The notes under the pieces were generated by a model. It had not been told where the DNA came from and did no database searches. It saw nothing but the letters and a program-made list of their open reading frames with translations. Position numbers and translations under genes: made by a program. This document shows, piece by piece, positions 29,791 through 39,451 of a stretch of DNA of 64,000 bases (within the stretch, counting starts at the first letter, position 1; the number at the start of each line of letters is the position of its first letter). The DNA lies in the NCBI RefSeq assembly GCF_000981505.1, contig NZ_LN827929.1, positions 930,001 through 994,000 on the forward strand, given 5' to 3'. The DNA is from Candidatus Methylopumilus planktonicus (GTDB lineage Bacteria > Pseudomonadota > Gammaproteobacteria > Burkholderiales > Methylophilaceae).

Positions 29791-30936
29791 ATGCAAAAAA
29801 ATTATTTCGACCATAACGCGACGACAGCCTTAGACAAAAAAGTCTTAGGCGTCATGATGCCTTATATTGAGATGCAACAAGGCAATCCTACAAGTCAGCA
29901 TAGTTTTGGTAGACATGCTAGAACCGCGATTGAAGAAGCGCGCGAACAAGTAGCACTTGCTATTCATGCGCACCCATCTGAAGTGATTTTCACATCAGGG
30001 GGTACAGAAGCTAACAACATGATCGTGCATGGGGCTGCTATCAAGGAGAGAGAAAGTACATTGGTCAGAAGTAATATTGAACATCCTTGTATAGCTCGCC
30101 CAATGGAAGCTATGAAACATCAGGGCTGGAAGCAGGCATTATTAAATGTAAGTCAAGATGGTGTGGTGACAAAAGAAGCTTACAAGAATATTACGGCTGA
30201 GAATGTCAGTCTTGTATCAGTCATGTTAGCGAATAATGAGACAGGTGCTATTCAAGACATGGCGCTCCTACATGATTTCGCAAAAGAAAAAAAAGCACTC
30301 TCGCATACAGACGCAGTACAAGCGTTTGGAAAAGTTGATGTACGCTTTGATGAGCTTCACATCGATGCCATGACCCTCTCGAGCCATAAAATATATGGCC
30401 CACAAGGTGTAGGTGCATTAATCTTAAATAAACGTAGCGATATTGAACCTTTGATTTACGGTGGTGGGCAGGAAAAGAATTTAAGGAGTGGCACTGAAAA
30501 TATTGCAGCGATTGTAGGTTTTGGTAAAGCGTGTGAGCTCATTTCAGAATCTGTGAAGACAACTTCAACGCATACACATGAACTTCAAAAAATACTTGAA
30601 GTCCATTTAAAAGATTTAGGTGCTGTGATTTTTTCTGAAAAAGTTGCACGTTTAAATAACACGACTTTCTTTGCATTTAAAGATATTGAAGGATCAACAT
30701 TACTTACTGCTTTAGATAAAAAAGGCTTCGCCATTGCAAGTGGCTCTGCATGTTCAAGTGTGAATAAAGAACCGAGTCATGTGTTGCTTGCGATGGGTAT
30801 TGATGAAGATTTAGCGCGCGGTGCATTGCGCATTAGTTTTGGACAAAGAAATTCAGTGACTGAAGTCAAAGACTTTATAGAAACATTAAAAAAAGAATTG
30901 CAAACCTTAAAACAACTTACAGCGATCGCGGCATAA
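29791..30936 (+). CDS. Cysteine desulfurase, second NifS/IscS-type paralogue
   Basis: A PLP enzyme releasing sulfur from cysteine. The 381-residue protein shows 'YFDHNATTALD' at the N-terminus, the PLP Lys in 'LSSHKIYGPQGVGAL', and the catalytic Cys loop 'ASGSACSSVNKEPSHVL'. It is clearly different from the iscS that starts 3 nt downstream, and is shorter and NifS-like. All catalytic features are intact. Whether it serves IscU, tRNA thiolation or another acceptor cannot be told from the sequence. The isc operon of E. coli has only one desulfurase. Confidence 0.9.
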   Translation: MQKNYFDHNATTALDKKVLGVMMPYIEMQQGNPTSQHSFGRHARTAIEEAREQVALAIHAHPSEVIFTSGGTEANNMIVHGAAIKERESTLVRSNIEHPCIARPMEAMKHQGWKQALLNVSQDGVVTKEAYKNITAENVSLVSVMLANNETGAIQDMALLHDFAKEKKALSHTDAVQAFGKVDVRFDELHIDAMTLSSHKIYGPQGVGALILNKRSDIEPLIYGGGQEKNLRSGTENIAAIVGFGKACELISESVKTTSTHTHELQKILEVHLKDLGAVIFSEKVARLNNTTFFAFKDIEGSTLLTALDKKGFAIASGSACSSVNKEPSHVLLAMGIDEDLARGALRISFGQRNSVTEVKDFIETLKKELQTLKQLTAIAA

Positions 30937-30939
30937 CAT

Positions 30940-32163
30940 ATGATAAAAGACAAAGCACGTAAACCGATTTATTTAGATTACTCATCAACGACACCGATAG
31001 ACGCTCGTGTGGCTGAAAAAATGATTCCATTCATTACAGAACATTTTGGTAATCCCGCATCTCGAAGCCATAGCTTCGGCTGGACTGCAGAAGAAGCTGT
31101 TGAAGAAGCGCGCGATGAAGTCGCTAAACTCGTCAATGCGGATCCTAGGGAAATTGTTTGGACATCGGGCGCCACTGAATCGAATAACTTGGCTATCAAA
31201 GGTGCAAGTCATTTTTACAGTACGAAGGGTAAACATATTTTAACCGTCGCCACTGAACATAAGTGTGTGATCGATTCATTCCGTGAACTTGAACGTGAAG
31301 GATATACAGCGACCTATTTAGAACCAGAGCCGAATGGCTTGGTCGATTTAGAAAAATTTAAAAAAGCGATCCGTCCTGATACGGTGCTAGCCTCTGTCAT
31401 GTTTGTAAATAACGAGATTGGTGTCATTCAAGATATTGAAGCGCTTGGCAATATCTGTCGTGAACAGAAAGTCATCTTCCATGTTGATGCTGCTCAAGCA
31501 ACAGGAAAAGTAGATATTGATTTAGAAAAACTGCCTGTCGATCTTATGAGTTTTTCTGCACACAAAACTTACGGGCCTAAAGGTATCGGTGCGCTCTACG
31601 TGAGACGTAAACCACGTATTCGTATTGAGGCACAAATGCATGGGGGTGGTCATGAGCGCGGTATGCGTTCAGGCACGTTAGCCACCCATCAAATTGTAGG
31701 CATGGGTGAAGCTTTTAGAATTGCGCGTATTGAAATGCAATTAGAAAATGAACGTATCAGAAAATTACGCGATAAATTATTACATGGCCTTCAAGATATG
31801 GAAGAAGTCTATGTGAATGGGGACTTGAAACACCGCATTGCACATAACCTTAATATCAGCTTCAACTATGTGGAAGGTGAGTCGCTCATTATGGCGGTAA
31901 AAGATATTGCAGTTTCCAGCGGATCTGCTTGTACATCAGCAAGCTTAGAGCCGAGTTATGTGTTGCGTGCTTTAGGGCGCTCAGATGAATTAGCGCATAG
32001 CTCTATTCGTTTTTCCATTGGACGATTTACGACAGAAGCTGATGTGGATTTTACGATCCAATTACTTAAAGAAAAGATTTATAAATTAAGAGAACTCTCA
32101 CCATTGTGGGATATGTTTAAAGACGGTATTGATATTAGTAAAGTTGAGTGGGCTGCCCACTAA
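30940..32163 (+). CDS. iscS: Cysteine desulfurase IscS
   Basis: The main sulfur donor for Fe-S cluster assembly on IscU. The 407-residue protein has 'IYLDYSSTTPIDARV', the PLP Lys in 'SFSAHKTYGPKGIGALYV', and the mobile Cys loop 'VSSGSACTSASLEPSYVL'. The C-terminal 'SPLWDMFKDGIDISKVEWAAH' type ending, given here only for its WDMxKxGID core, is the IscU-binding tail of true IscS. iscU follows 18 nt later. Confidence 0.96.
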   Translation: MIKDKARKPIYLDYSSTTPIDARVAEKMIPFITEHFGNPASRSHSFGWTAEEAVEEARDEVAKLVNADPREIVWTSGATESNNLAIKGASHFYSTKGKHILTVATEHKCVIDSFRELEREGYTATYLEPEPNGLVDLEKFKKAIRPDTVLASVMFVNNEIGVIQDIEALGNICREQKVIFHVDAAQATGKVDIDLEKLPVDLMSFSAHKTYGPKGIGALYVRRKPRIRIEAQMHGGGHERGMRSGTLATHQIVGMGEAFRIARIEMQLENERIRKLRDKLLHGLQDMEEVYVNGDLKHRIAHNLNISFNYVEGESLIMAVKDIAVSSGSACTSASLEPSYVLRALGRSDELAHSSIRFSIGRFTTEADVDFTIQLLKEKIYKLRELSPLWDMFKDGIDISKVEWAAH

Positions 32164-32181
32164 AATTTTAAAAGGATATAT

Positions 32182-32571
32182 ATGGCTTACAGCGATAAAG
32201 TATTAGACCACTACGAAAACCCAAGAAATGTGGGCACACTTGATAAGGATGACCCACATGTAGGGACTGGCATGGTAGGCGCCCCTGCCTGTGGCGACGT
32301 CATGAAATTACAAATTAAAGTGAGTGATGATGGCATCATTGAAGATGCAAAATTTAAAACTTACGGCTGCGGATCTGCGATAGCTTCCAGCTCTCTTGTC
32401 ACTGAGTGGCTCAAAGGTAAAACATTAGATCAGGCCTCTGAAATTAAAAATTCAGCGATTGCCGAAGAACTAGCATTGCCTCCTGTCAAAATTCACTGCT
32501 CAGTTTTAGCAGAAGATGCAATTAAATCTGCGATTGCAGACTTAAAGAGTAAACAAGGTAAATTAAACTAA
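32182..32571 (+). CDS. iscU: Iron-sulfur cluster scaffold IscU
   Basis: A scaffold on which [2Fe-2S] clusters are built before transfer. The 129-residue protein has three conserved cysteines ('GAPACGDVMKLQ', 'YGCGSAIASS', 'KIHCSVLAEDA') and the HscA recognition motif LPPVK just before the third. The length and start 'MAYSDKVLDHYENPRNVG' are typical. Confidence 0.97.
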   Translation: MAYSDKVLDHYENPRNVGTLDKDDPHVGTGMVGAPACGDVMKLQIKVSDDGIIEDAKFKTYGCGSAIASSSLVTEWLKGKTLDQASEIKNSAIAEELALPPVKIHCSVLAEDAIKSAIADLKSKQGKLN

Positions 32572-32572
32572 G

Positions 32573-32896
32573 ATGGCAATTTCGTTAACACATAAAGCTG
32601 CGGAGCGCGTTGAAAAATATCTCAAGAATCGAGGCAAAGGGTTAGGGCTTAGACTTGGTGTTAAGACAACTGGCTGCTCTGGTATGGCATACACGCTAGA
32701 GTTTGTAGACGAAGCTTTGCCTGAAGATCAAGTCTTTGAGTGCTATGGCATAAAGATCATGATAGATCCAAAAAGTTTGGTCTATATTGATGGGACGGAA
32801 CTTGATTTCGAAAAAGAAGGCTTAAATGAAGGCTTTAAATTTAACAACCCTAACGTCAAAGCAGAATGCGGTTGTGGTGAAAGTTTTACAGTGTGA
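32573..32896 (+). CDS. iscA: Iron-sulfur assembly protein IscA
   Basis: An A-type carrier delivering clusters to apo-proteins. The 107-residue protein shows the three ligands in 'TTGCSGMAY' and the C-terminal 'CGCGESF'. It starts one base after the iscU stop, and its own stop overlaps the GTG start of hscB. Confidence 0.96.
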   Translation: MAISLTHKAAERVEKYLKNRGKGLGLRLGVKTTGCSGMAYTLEFVDEALPEDQVFECYGIKIMIDPKSLVYIDGTELDFEKEGLNEGFKFNNPNVKAECGCGESFTV

Positions 32897-33405
32897 GCTT
32901 AAATTTTTTTACGCTCCTCCAACTTCCGGAAACATTTACTATTGATTTAAAAAAGCTTGATCAGCATTACCAGAGTATCCAAAAAGAAATTCATCCTGAC
33001 CGTTTTGCTTCCCTTGCTGATGAAGAAAAAATAGCATCTATCAAAAAAACAGCGGAAGTGAATGATGCTTATCAGACTTTAAAATCTCCTATTCGACGTG
33101 CCGAATATTTACTGTACTTGTATGACATGAATATTCATGATGAGAAAAATATGGCGGTACCTCAAGATTTCTTAATGCAACAAATGGAATGGCGTGAAGA
33201 GCTCGAAACACATAAACAAAATAAAGAAGCGCTTGAAAAGTTAGCGAGTGACATTCAAAAAAATAAAAATGAAATCATGAGTCAGCTCCCAGGATTCTTT
33301 GAAAAAAAAAGTAATCTTCATGATGCTATCAAAGTAACGCGTGAACTTAATTTTATTGAGAAAATTGAACAGCATATCAATGATGCTTTAATCGAAATTA
33401 TTTAA
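32893..33405 (+). CDS. hscB: Co-chaperone HscB
   Basis: A J-domain protein that brings IscU to HscA and stimulates its ATPase. The 170-residue protein has an N-terminal J domain with the HPD motif in 'EIHPDRFASL' and a helical IscU-binding domain with 'RRAEYLLYL' and 'PQDFLMQQMEWRE'. It starts with GTG at 32893, overlapping the iscA stop (GTGA), so translation is likely coupled. Confidence 0.93.
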   Translation: MSLNFFTLLQLPETFTIDLKKLDQHYQSIQKEIHPDRFASLADEEKIASIKKTAEVNDAYQTLKSPIRRAEYLLYLYDMNIHDEKNMAVPQDFLMQQMEWREELETHKQNKEALEKLASDIQKNKNEIMSQLPGFFEKKSNLHDAIKVTRELNFIEKIEQHINDALIEII

Positions 33406-33409
33406 AAAT

Positions 33410-35275
33410 ATGGCATTCCTTCAAATCGCAGAACCTGGTCAAAGTTCACTACCCCATCAGCACAAACTCGCAGTGGGTATTGATTTAGGCACAACAAACT
33501 CACTTGTAGCTGCTGTACAAAGTGGCTTACCTACAATCTTAAAAGATATGGATGAGCATAAGCTCGTTCCTTCGATCGTCTATTACGGTAAAAATGATAC
33601 TAAAGTAGGTCATGAGGCATTACCCTATTTATCCACTGAGGCTAAAAATACAATTGTGTCAGTGAAGCGCTTTATGGGTCACGCGCTCTCTGATATTCAA
33701 TACCGAGAATCACTTCCCTACGAATTTAATGGGGCGAGTTCTGATATTCAGATTAAAACTCCACAAGGATATAAACATCCTATTGAAATTTCATCTGATA
33801 TCTTAAAAAAGTTAAAAGATACGGCTGAAGTTTCCTTGTGTGGCGAAATTACTGGAGCGGTCATTACGGTCCCCGCCTATTTTGATGATGCGCAGCGGCA
33901 AGCCACAAAAGATGCTGCAAAATTAGCAGGGCTTAATGTGTTAAGGCTCATCAATGAACCCACAGCAGCAGCCGTTGCTTATGGTCTCGATCAGAAAAAG
34001 GAAGGTACCTTCGTTATTTATGATTTAGGAGGTGGGACATTTGATATCTCTATATTAAAACTTCATAAAGGTGTTTTTGAAGTCCTAGCAACCAATGGTC
34101 ATCCTCATTTAGGTGGCGATGATTTTGATCAAGCGATAGCCGAGATAATAAGACAAGAGAATCAACTCGATCAGCTTTCGCATGAAGATAAGCGCTCTTT
34201 GATCACACATGCTAGAACATTAAAAGAAAAGCTCACAGAAAGTTTCTCTGCCACAGCAATCATTAAGTTTTCAAGCGGTAAGGAAATTACATTCTCACTA
34301 GATCAAAATACTTTCTTTAAAACAACTCATGATCTTGTACAAAAAACAATTCAGCCTATCCGTCGTGCTTTAAGTGATGCTAAATTATCAATAGACATGG
34401 TTGATGGCGTTGTGATGGTTGGAGGCGCGACGCGGATGCCTCACATACAATCTGAAATTAAAACTTTCTTTAAGAAAGACTTACTTAACGACCTCAACCC
34501 AGATGAAGTAGTAGCTTTAGGTGCTGCAAGACAAGCGCATACATTGGCTGGCAATAAATCAGATCAGGATTTACTTCTTCTTGATGTGACTCCTTTATCG
34601 TTAGGTATTGAAACTATGGGTGGTTTAGTTGAAAAGATTATCCATAGAAATTCTACAATACCCATTGCTAAAGCACAGGAATTTACGACATATAAAGATG
34701 GACAGACAGCAATGTCGATCCACGTATTGCAAGGTGAGCGTGAGCGTGTATCTGATTGCAGATCACTTGCCAACTTTACCTTAACTGGTATTCCGCCTAT
34801 GGTTGCAGGTGCTGCAAAAATTCGCGTGACTTTTCAGATTGATGCAGATGGATTACTCTCGGTATCAGCCTCTGAGTTATCTACAAACAAAGAAACAACC
34901 ATGACTGTTAAACCGTCATACGGCTTATCTGAAGAACAAATTACAAGCATGCTAAAACAATCATTTGAAAAGGCTAGTGAAGATAAAGAAATTCGAGCAC
35001 TTGGTGAGGCTAAAATTGAAGGGGAACAAATTATCACTGCTGTTAAAAATGCATTGAATAAGAATGGAAGTCAATTATTGTCAGATGATGAAATCAAAAA
35101 AATTGAATCTGTGATGCTTTTACTTTCATCTTCACTTCAGCTCGATGATCCTGATTTAATCATCAGTCATACAAAGAATTTAAATGCTCTCACAGAATCA
35201 TTCGCAGCAATGCTCATGAATGAATCAGTGGATAGAGCTCTTAAAGGTCAGTCAATAGATAAGGTAAACTTGTAA
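33410..35275 (+). CDS. hscA: Hsp70-type chaperone HscA
   Basis: A specialised Hsp70 that releases clusters from IscU with HscB. The 621-residue protein has phosphate loops 'GIDLGTTNSLVA' and 'YDLGGGTFDISIL', the linker-proximal 'LLLDVTPLSLGIE', and a substrate domain to about residue 510. It starts 4 nt after hscB. The length is typical. Confidence 0.96.
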   Translation: MAFLQIAEPGQSSLPHQHKLAVGIDLGTTNSLVAAVQSGLPTILKDMDEHKLVPSIVYYGKNDTKVGHEALPYLSTEAKNTIVSVKRFMGHALSDIQYRESLPYEFNGASSDIQIKTPQGYKHPIEISSDILKKLKDTAEVSLCGEITGAVITVPAYFDDAQRQATKDAAKLAGLNVLRLINEPTAAAVAYGLDQKKEGTFVIYDLGGGTFDISILKLHKGVFEVLATNGHPHLGGDDFDQAIAEIIRQENQLDQLSHEDKRSLITHARTLKEKLTESFSATAIIKFSSGKEITFSLDQNTFFKTTHDLVQKTIQPIRRALSDAKLSIDMVDGVVMVGGATRMPHIQSEIKTFFKKDLLNDLNPDEVVALGAARQAHTLAGNKSDQDLLLLDVTPLSLGIETMGGLVEKIIHRNSTIPIAKAQEFTTYKDGQTAMSIHVLQGERERVSDCRSLANFTLTGIPPMVAGAAKIRVTFQIDADGLLSVSASELSTNKETTMTVKPSYGLSEEQITSMLKQSFEKASEDKEIRALGEAKIEGEQIITAVKNALNKNGSQLLSDDEIKKIESVMLLLSSSLQLDDPDLIISHTKNLNALTESFAAMLMNESVDRALKGQSIDKVNL

Positions 35276-35276
35276 T

Positions 35277-35612
35277 ATGCCAAAAATTATTATTTTGCCT
35301 CATATTGAAATTTGCCCTAACGGTGAAGTTATTGAAGCTAAACCAGGTCTTTCTATTTGTGAGAATTTACTTCAAAACCACATTGACATAGAGCATGCCT
35401 GTGATCAAGTGTGTGCTTGTACGACTTGTCACGTGATTGTGCGCGAGGGATTTGATACATTAAATCATGCGGATGATTTAGAAGAAGATCTTCTTGATAA
35501 AGCGTGGGGATTAGAACCTAAATCGAGGCTTTCCTGTCAGGCGATTGTCGATCAGCATGACCTCACGATTGAAATTCCTCGCTACACTATCAATATGGCA
35601 AAAGAAGGTTAA
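35277..35612 (+). CDS. fdx: [2Fe-2S] ferredoxin of the ISC system
   Basis: An adrenodoxin-type ferredoxin supplying electrons for cluster assembly. The 111-residue protein has the four ligands in 'EHACDQVCACTTCHV' and 'RLSCQAIV'. It closes the isc operon one base after hscA. The stop shares TTAA with the ppk1 stop. No iscX follows, so that gene is absent here. Confidence 0.95.
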   Translation: MPKIIILPHIEICPNGEVIEAKPGLSICENLLQNHIDIEHACDQVCACTTCHVIVREGFDTLNHADDLEEDLLDKAWGLEPKSRLSCQAIVDQHDLTIEIPRYTINMAKEG

Positions 35613-37729
35613 GTTTTAAGTTTTCTTTTTGCTGGTTGAGCTGCAGCGCTATACTTAAGTAATAAATTCTGTTGGCCCGAGGGCTGGGCATTTTGAGTCA
35701 AGATTTTTGATTGCCTATACGTACCATTTGAATTCATAATCCAGGCAGATTTATCTTTCAGAAGCTCATTCAATCCCTCATGAATAGCCTTTTGTTTTAG
35801 CGTTTTATCTAACACAGGAAAGGCAACCTCTATGCGTCTAAATAAATTTCTATCCATCCAATCGGCTGAAGATAAATAAAGCGTTTCCTTACCATTAGCA
35901 TGAAAATAATAAATACGATGATGCTCCAAAAATTGTCCAATAATAGATCTTACATTTATATTTTCAGATAAACCTTTCACTTTTGGCTTAAGAGCGCAAA
36001 CACCTCTGACAATTAAATCAATTTTGACACCGGCTTGCGAAGCTTTATATAGCTCAGTAATAATAAGCGGCTCTAAAAGAGCATTCACTTTTGCCACAAT
36101 GCGTGCCGGCTTCCCAGCCTTTGCAGCCTTAGCTTCAGCCCTAATTGACCTCACAATATTATCAAACATCGTAAATGGCGAATTCCATAGCGCTTTTAAT
36201 TTAATAGAGCGGCTAGTGCCGGTAAGTTGCATAAAGATCTTATGTGCATCTTCACATAAAGATATATTGGAAGTCATTAAGCCAAAGTCTGTATATAGCT
36301 TTGCTGTTCTGGGATGGTAGTTTCCAGTGCCTAGGTGGATATATCGCTTTAATATAAATTCAGGTTTTTTTCTTCCTTTAGTTGGTAGCTGCTCTTTACG
36401 AACAATCATCATCATTTTGGCATGACACTTATGTTTTACAACACCATACACAACATGTGCACCGACTTCTTCTAGCTTAGCCGCCCAAAAAATATTTGTT
36501 TCTTCATCAAAGCGAGCTAAGAGCTCCACTATCACTGTAACTTCCTTACCATTCTTGGCAGCCTCAATGAGAGCATCCATGACTGGTGAGACATTGCCTG
36601 TTCGATAAATAGTCTGTTTAATTGCAAGAACATCAGGATCTCTTGATGCCTCTCTTAAAAGATTTAAAACTGGTTCAAAGCTTTCATAAGGATGATGCAA
36701 AAGAATATCTTCTTTTTTTAGATGTTCGAAAATAGATCCATTGATAGTGAGTTGTTTAGGAATGTGCGTTGGAAATTTTAGATCTGGTCGTTCCACAATA
36801 TCAGCCACTTGCATCAGACGATTAAGATTTACAGGACCATCTACGCGGTAACAATCTTCTTGATTAAGCTCGCATGAGCGTCTTAAATATTTCATTAGAT
36901 GTTCAGGAATATCGGAAGATATTTCAAGTCTCACCGCATCACCTAGGTGCCTTGTAGAGAGCTCGCCTTTTAAAGACTCTCTTAAATCGGAAATATCATC
37001 GTCTGATACAAATAAATCAGAGTTACGTGTGACGCGAAATTGATAGCATCCTGTCACGGCCATACCTGGAAACAATTCATGAACAAAAGCTTGCATAAAC
37101 GTAGATAGGATTACCAAGCTATATGGTGAAGGGCTTATACGTGATGGCATTTGTATCACACGGGGAATAGATCTAGGTGCTTGAACTACAGCTAATTTTG
37201 GAGTCCTTCCAAAATCATCTTTTCCCTCTAAAGTTACAAAAAAGTTTAAGCTTTTATTAATCACCTTAGGAAAAGGATGCGCAGGATCTAAAACGATAGG
37301 CGTCAATAAAGGCACTAAATCTTTTTGAAAATAAGTTTTAGCCCAGCGAAGTTGGCTTGAAGTCCAATTGTTATGATTAAAATAAAGATGAATGCCTTCA
37401 TTATTTAATTTAGGAATAATATCTTTTTTAAAGAGAGTATATTTTGTCTCAACTAAAACCTGTGCCTCACTTACAATATCGAGATAAGCATCAGCTAATA
37501 CTTGGCCATCCACAGTTTTGGATTTAGGATATTTACGAAGTTGCTCTTTAAGAACGGCAATACGAATCTCAAAAAACTCATCTAAGTTACTCGCAACAAT
37601 ACAAATAAATTTTAGACGCTCAAGAATAGGTGCTTTTTGATTTTGCGCTTGCGCTAGCACACGTCGATTAAATTCGATAACGCCTAATTCTCGATTTAAT
37701 AAATTTAGTTTAGATTTCACGGTATTCAT
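35609..37729 (-). CDS. ppk1: Polyphosphate kinase 1
   Basis: It polymerises the gamma-phosphate of ATP into polyphosphate. The protein (706 residues from this start) opens with 'LLNRELGVIEFNRRVLAQA', has the PLD-like nucleotide site with 'KQTIYRTG', and carries the phospho-acceptor His in 'KCHAKMMMIVRK' or 'HLGTGNYHPRTAKLYTD'. I chose ATG 37729: a TTG at 37750 would begin 2 nt after the predicted Pho box (37752-37769). ATG 37729 sits 6 nt after the predicted -10, suggesting a leaderless message. It is divergent from ppx and converges with fdx. Confidence 0.94.
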   Translation of the reverse strand: MNTVKSKLNLLNRELGVIEFNRRVLAQAQNQKAPILERLKFICIVASNLDEFFEIRIAVLKEQLRKYPKSKTVDGQVLADAYLDIVSEAQVLVETKYTLFKKDIIPKLNNEGIHLYFNHNNWTSSQLRWAKTYFQKDLVPLLTPIVLDPAHPFPKVINKSLNFFVTLEGKDDFGRTPKLAVVQAPRSIPRVIQMPSRISPSPYSLVILSTFMQAFVHELFPGMAVTGCYQFRVTRNSDLFVSDDDISDLRESLKGELSTRHLGDAVRLEISSDIPEHLMKYLRRSCELNQEDCYRVDGPVNLNRLMQVADIVERPDLKFPTHIPKQLTINGSIFEHLKKEDILLHHPYESFEPVLNLLREASRDPDVLAIKQTIYRTGNVSPVMDALIEAAKNGKEVTVIVELLARFDEETNIFWAAKLEEVGAHVVYGVVKHKCHAKMMMIVRKEQLPTKGRKKPEFILKRYIHLGTGNYHPRTAKLYTDFGLMTSNISLCEDAHKIFMQLTGTSRSIKLKALWNSPFTMFDNIVRSIRAEAKAAKAGKPARIVAKVNALLEPLIITELYKASQAGVKIDLIVRGVCALKPKVKGLSENINVRSIIGQFLEHHRIYYFHANGKETLYLSSADWMDRNLFRRIEVAFPVLDKTLKQKAIHEGLNELLKDKSAWIMNSNGTYRQSKILTQNAQPSGQQNLLLKYSAAAQPAKRKLKT

Positions 37730-37751
37730 ACTATCATTCTGATTAGACAAT

Positions 37752-37769
37752 ATGACGATTAAATGACAT
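37752..37769 (-). promoter_or_regulatory. Pho box of ppk1
   Basis: On the minus strand ATGTCAT-TTAA-TCGTCAT: two copies of a CTGTCAY-like 7-mer with a 4-nt spacer. Ten nt later stands the -10-like CAGAAT (37736-37741), and the ppk1 ATG follows 6 nt after it. Spacing copies the E. coli phoA promoter. Confidence 0.65.
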
Positions 37770-37778
37770 TTAAAAAAA

Positions 37779-37796
37779 TTGTCATATATACGTCAT
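37779..37796 (+). promoter_or_regulatory. Pho box of ppx
   Basis: Plus strand TTGTCAT-ATAT-ACGTCAT. After 10 nt comes the -10 TAACTT (37807-37812), and the chosen ppx ATG is 10 nt beyond. It lies back to back with the ppk1 Pho box, 9 nt apart, so PhoB could drive both genes from one 93-nt region. Confidence 0.75.
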
Positions 37797-37822
37797 ATAT
37801 TTACTTTAACTTAACGGCCTAC

Positions 37823-39451
37823 ATGATTTTACCAAAACTCAAAACAGAAAAATCTCCAGAACACGTCAACGGCTTATATGCCTCTATTGATCTAGGGTCT
37901 AATAGTTTTAGGATGATGATTGCTAAAATCAACCACCTTCCTACAGGTGTTCAATTTCAGACCATCGACACCCTAAGAGACACGGTAAGGCTGGCCGGTG
38001 GACTTAATAAAGATAATGAATTAAGTGAAGAATCCATGACTAAGGCACTGGCTGCCATTTTAAGATTTGGTGACCGTCTTCGTAGCTTTAGTCCTAATCA
38101 AGTTGTCGCGGTTGCGACCAATACTTTCCGTGTCGCTCGAAATGCCAAAAAATTTGTTGATGAAGCTGAAAAGCTTTTAGGTTTTCCCATCGATGTCATT
38201 TCAGGTAATGAAGAGGCAAGGCTTATCTATATTGGAGCTTCTCATATCGCACCGATGTGTGTAGGCAAACGTCTTGTTTTTGATATTGGTGGCGGCTCCA
38301 CCGAAATCATTATTGGTGATGGCCACGAGCCTAAACTTTTAGAGTCGCTTCCTATTGGATGTGTTTCTTTTAGTCAAAGATTTTTTACGGAAGGTGTCGT
38401 TGATGAGGAGAATTTTAAAGCAGCACAAAATGCTGCCTTAAAAGAAATTAAAACGATCGCTCCTTTCTATAGAAAAATGGGTTGGGAGCAAGCTATTGGG
38501 TCCTCAGGTACCGCAAGAGCGATTGCAGAACTTATCGCGCTGAATGGTTTAAGTGGAGAGCCCCATGATCTTCCCGTTGAGGAAACGGGCGGTGTCATTA
38601 CACGTCACGGATTAGATCTGCTCAAAAAAACGTTACTTGAAACAAAACATATCGAACGACTAAGTTTATTAGGATTAAAAGCGGATCGGAAACCTGTGCT
38701 TCCTGGGGGTCTTACTATTATGATTTCAGCCTTTGAGGAATTAGGTATTGAGCATATGGAAATTACTGAAGCTGCTCTTCTTTTTGGAGCACTTCATCAT
38801 TTATATGATCAATCTAAAAATGGGGCACATACCAAGAAAAAAGGCATTCTTAAAACGCTGTTTAACTCATTTGGTAAATTAGAAAATCTAGACAAAAGAC
38901 ACGGGCTAATAGAACAATTAGGTAAGCGCTTTAATGTAGATGAAGCGCAGTTTAAAAGTATTAACGAGACAGCGGATTTTTTTCTAGATCAATTACCTAC
39001 TTTCAAAAATGAAGATAGGAAAAATAATCGCAAGCTTTTAAGTTGGGCGTCATTCTTGCATGAAATTGGTTTAGCTGTATCTCGCACTGACTATCAAAAA
39101 CATTCGGCTTATATTATTTCTAATGCTGACCTCCCGGGCTTTTCTAGATTGGACCAAGCAAGGTTAGCTGGGCTTGTGCTGGGTCACAACGGTAAGCTAA
39201 ATAAACTTCCTATCAGTGCGGGTTATATCGACTGGCATTTATTATTCTGTCTAAGACTTGCCCATGTCGTCTCTAGAAAAAGAGAGAGTGGGGCGTTGCC
39301 ACTTATAAAAGTGCAACAAAGTGCGAAAGGATTTAAATTAAAAATTTCTAAGACTTGGTTAGATAAAAACCCATTCATTCAATTTGGACTCAATAAAGAG
39401 GCGTCGGACTGGAAAAAGATTGAATGGAAATACGAAATCGAACTCTATTAA
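37823..39451 (+). CDS. ppx: Exopolyphosphatase (Ppx/GppA family)
   Basis: It removes terminal phosphates from polyphosphate. The N-terminal ASKHA domains show 'ASIDLGSNSFRMMIAKI', 'GNEEARLIYIG' (catalytic Glu) and 'DIGGGSTEII'. The C-terminal HD-like helical domain includes 'SWASFLHEIGL' and 'HSAYIISNADLPGF'. I chose ATG 37823 (542 residues). A start at 37763 would place the Pho box inside the gene. Ppx and the closely related GppA cannot be fully separated by eye, but the ppk1 neighbour favours Ppx. The stop shares TTAA with the next gene. Confidence 0.92.
   Translation: MILPKLKTEKSPEHVNGLYASIDLGSNSFRMMIAKINHLPTGVQFQTIDTLRDTVRLAGGLNKDNELSEESMTKALAAILRFGDRLRSFSPNQVVAVATNTFRVARNAKKFVDEAEKLLGFPIDVISGNEEARLIYIGASHIAPMCVGKRLVFDIGGGSTEIIIGDGHEPKLLESLPIGCVSFSQRFFTEGVVDEENFKAAQNAALKEIKTIAPFYRKMGWEQAIGSSGTARAIAELIALNGLSGEPHDLPVEETGGVITRHGLDLLKKTLLETKHIERLSLLGLKADRKPVLPGGLTIMISAFEELGIEHMEITEAALLFGALHHLYDQSKNGAHTKKKGILKTLFNSFGKLENLDKRHGLIEQLGKRFNVDEAQFKSINETADFFLDQLPTFKNEDRKNNRKLLSWASFLHEIGLAVSRTDYQKHSAYIISNADLPGFSRLDQARLAGLVLGHNGKLNKLPISAGYIDWHLLFCLRLAHVVSRKRESGALPLIKVQQSAKGFKLKISKTWLDKNPFIQFGLNKEASDWKKIEWKYEIELY

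Noticed and set aside
37763..37822. 20-codon N-terminal extension of ppx
   Set aside because: It would place the Pho box and -10 inside the coding region; the family N-terminus begins after ATG 37823.
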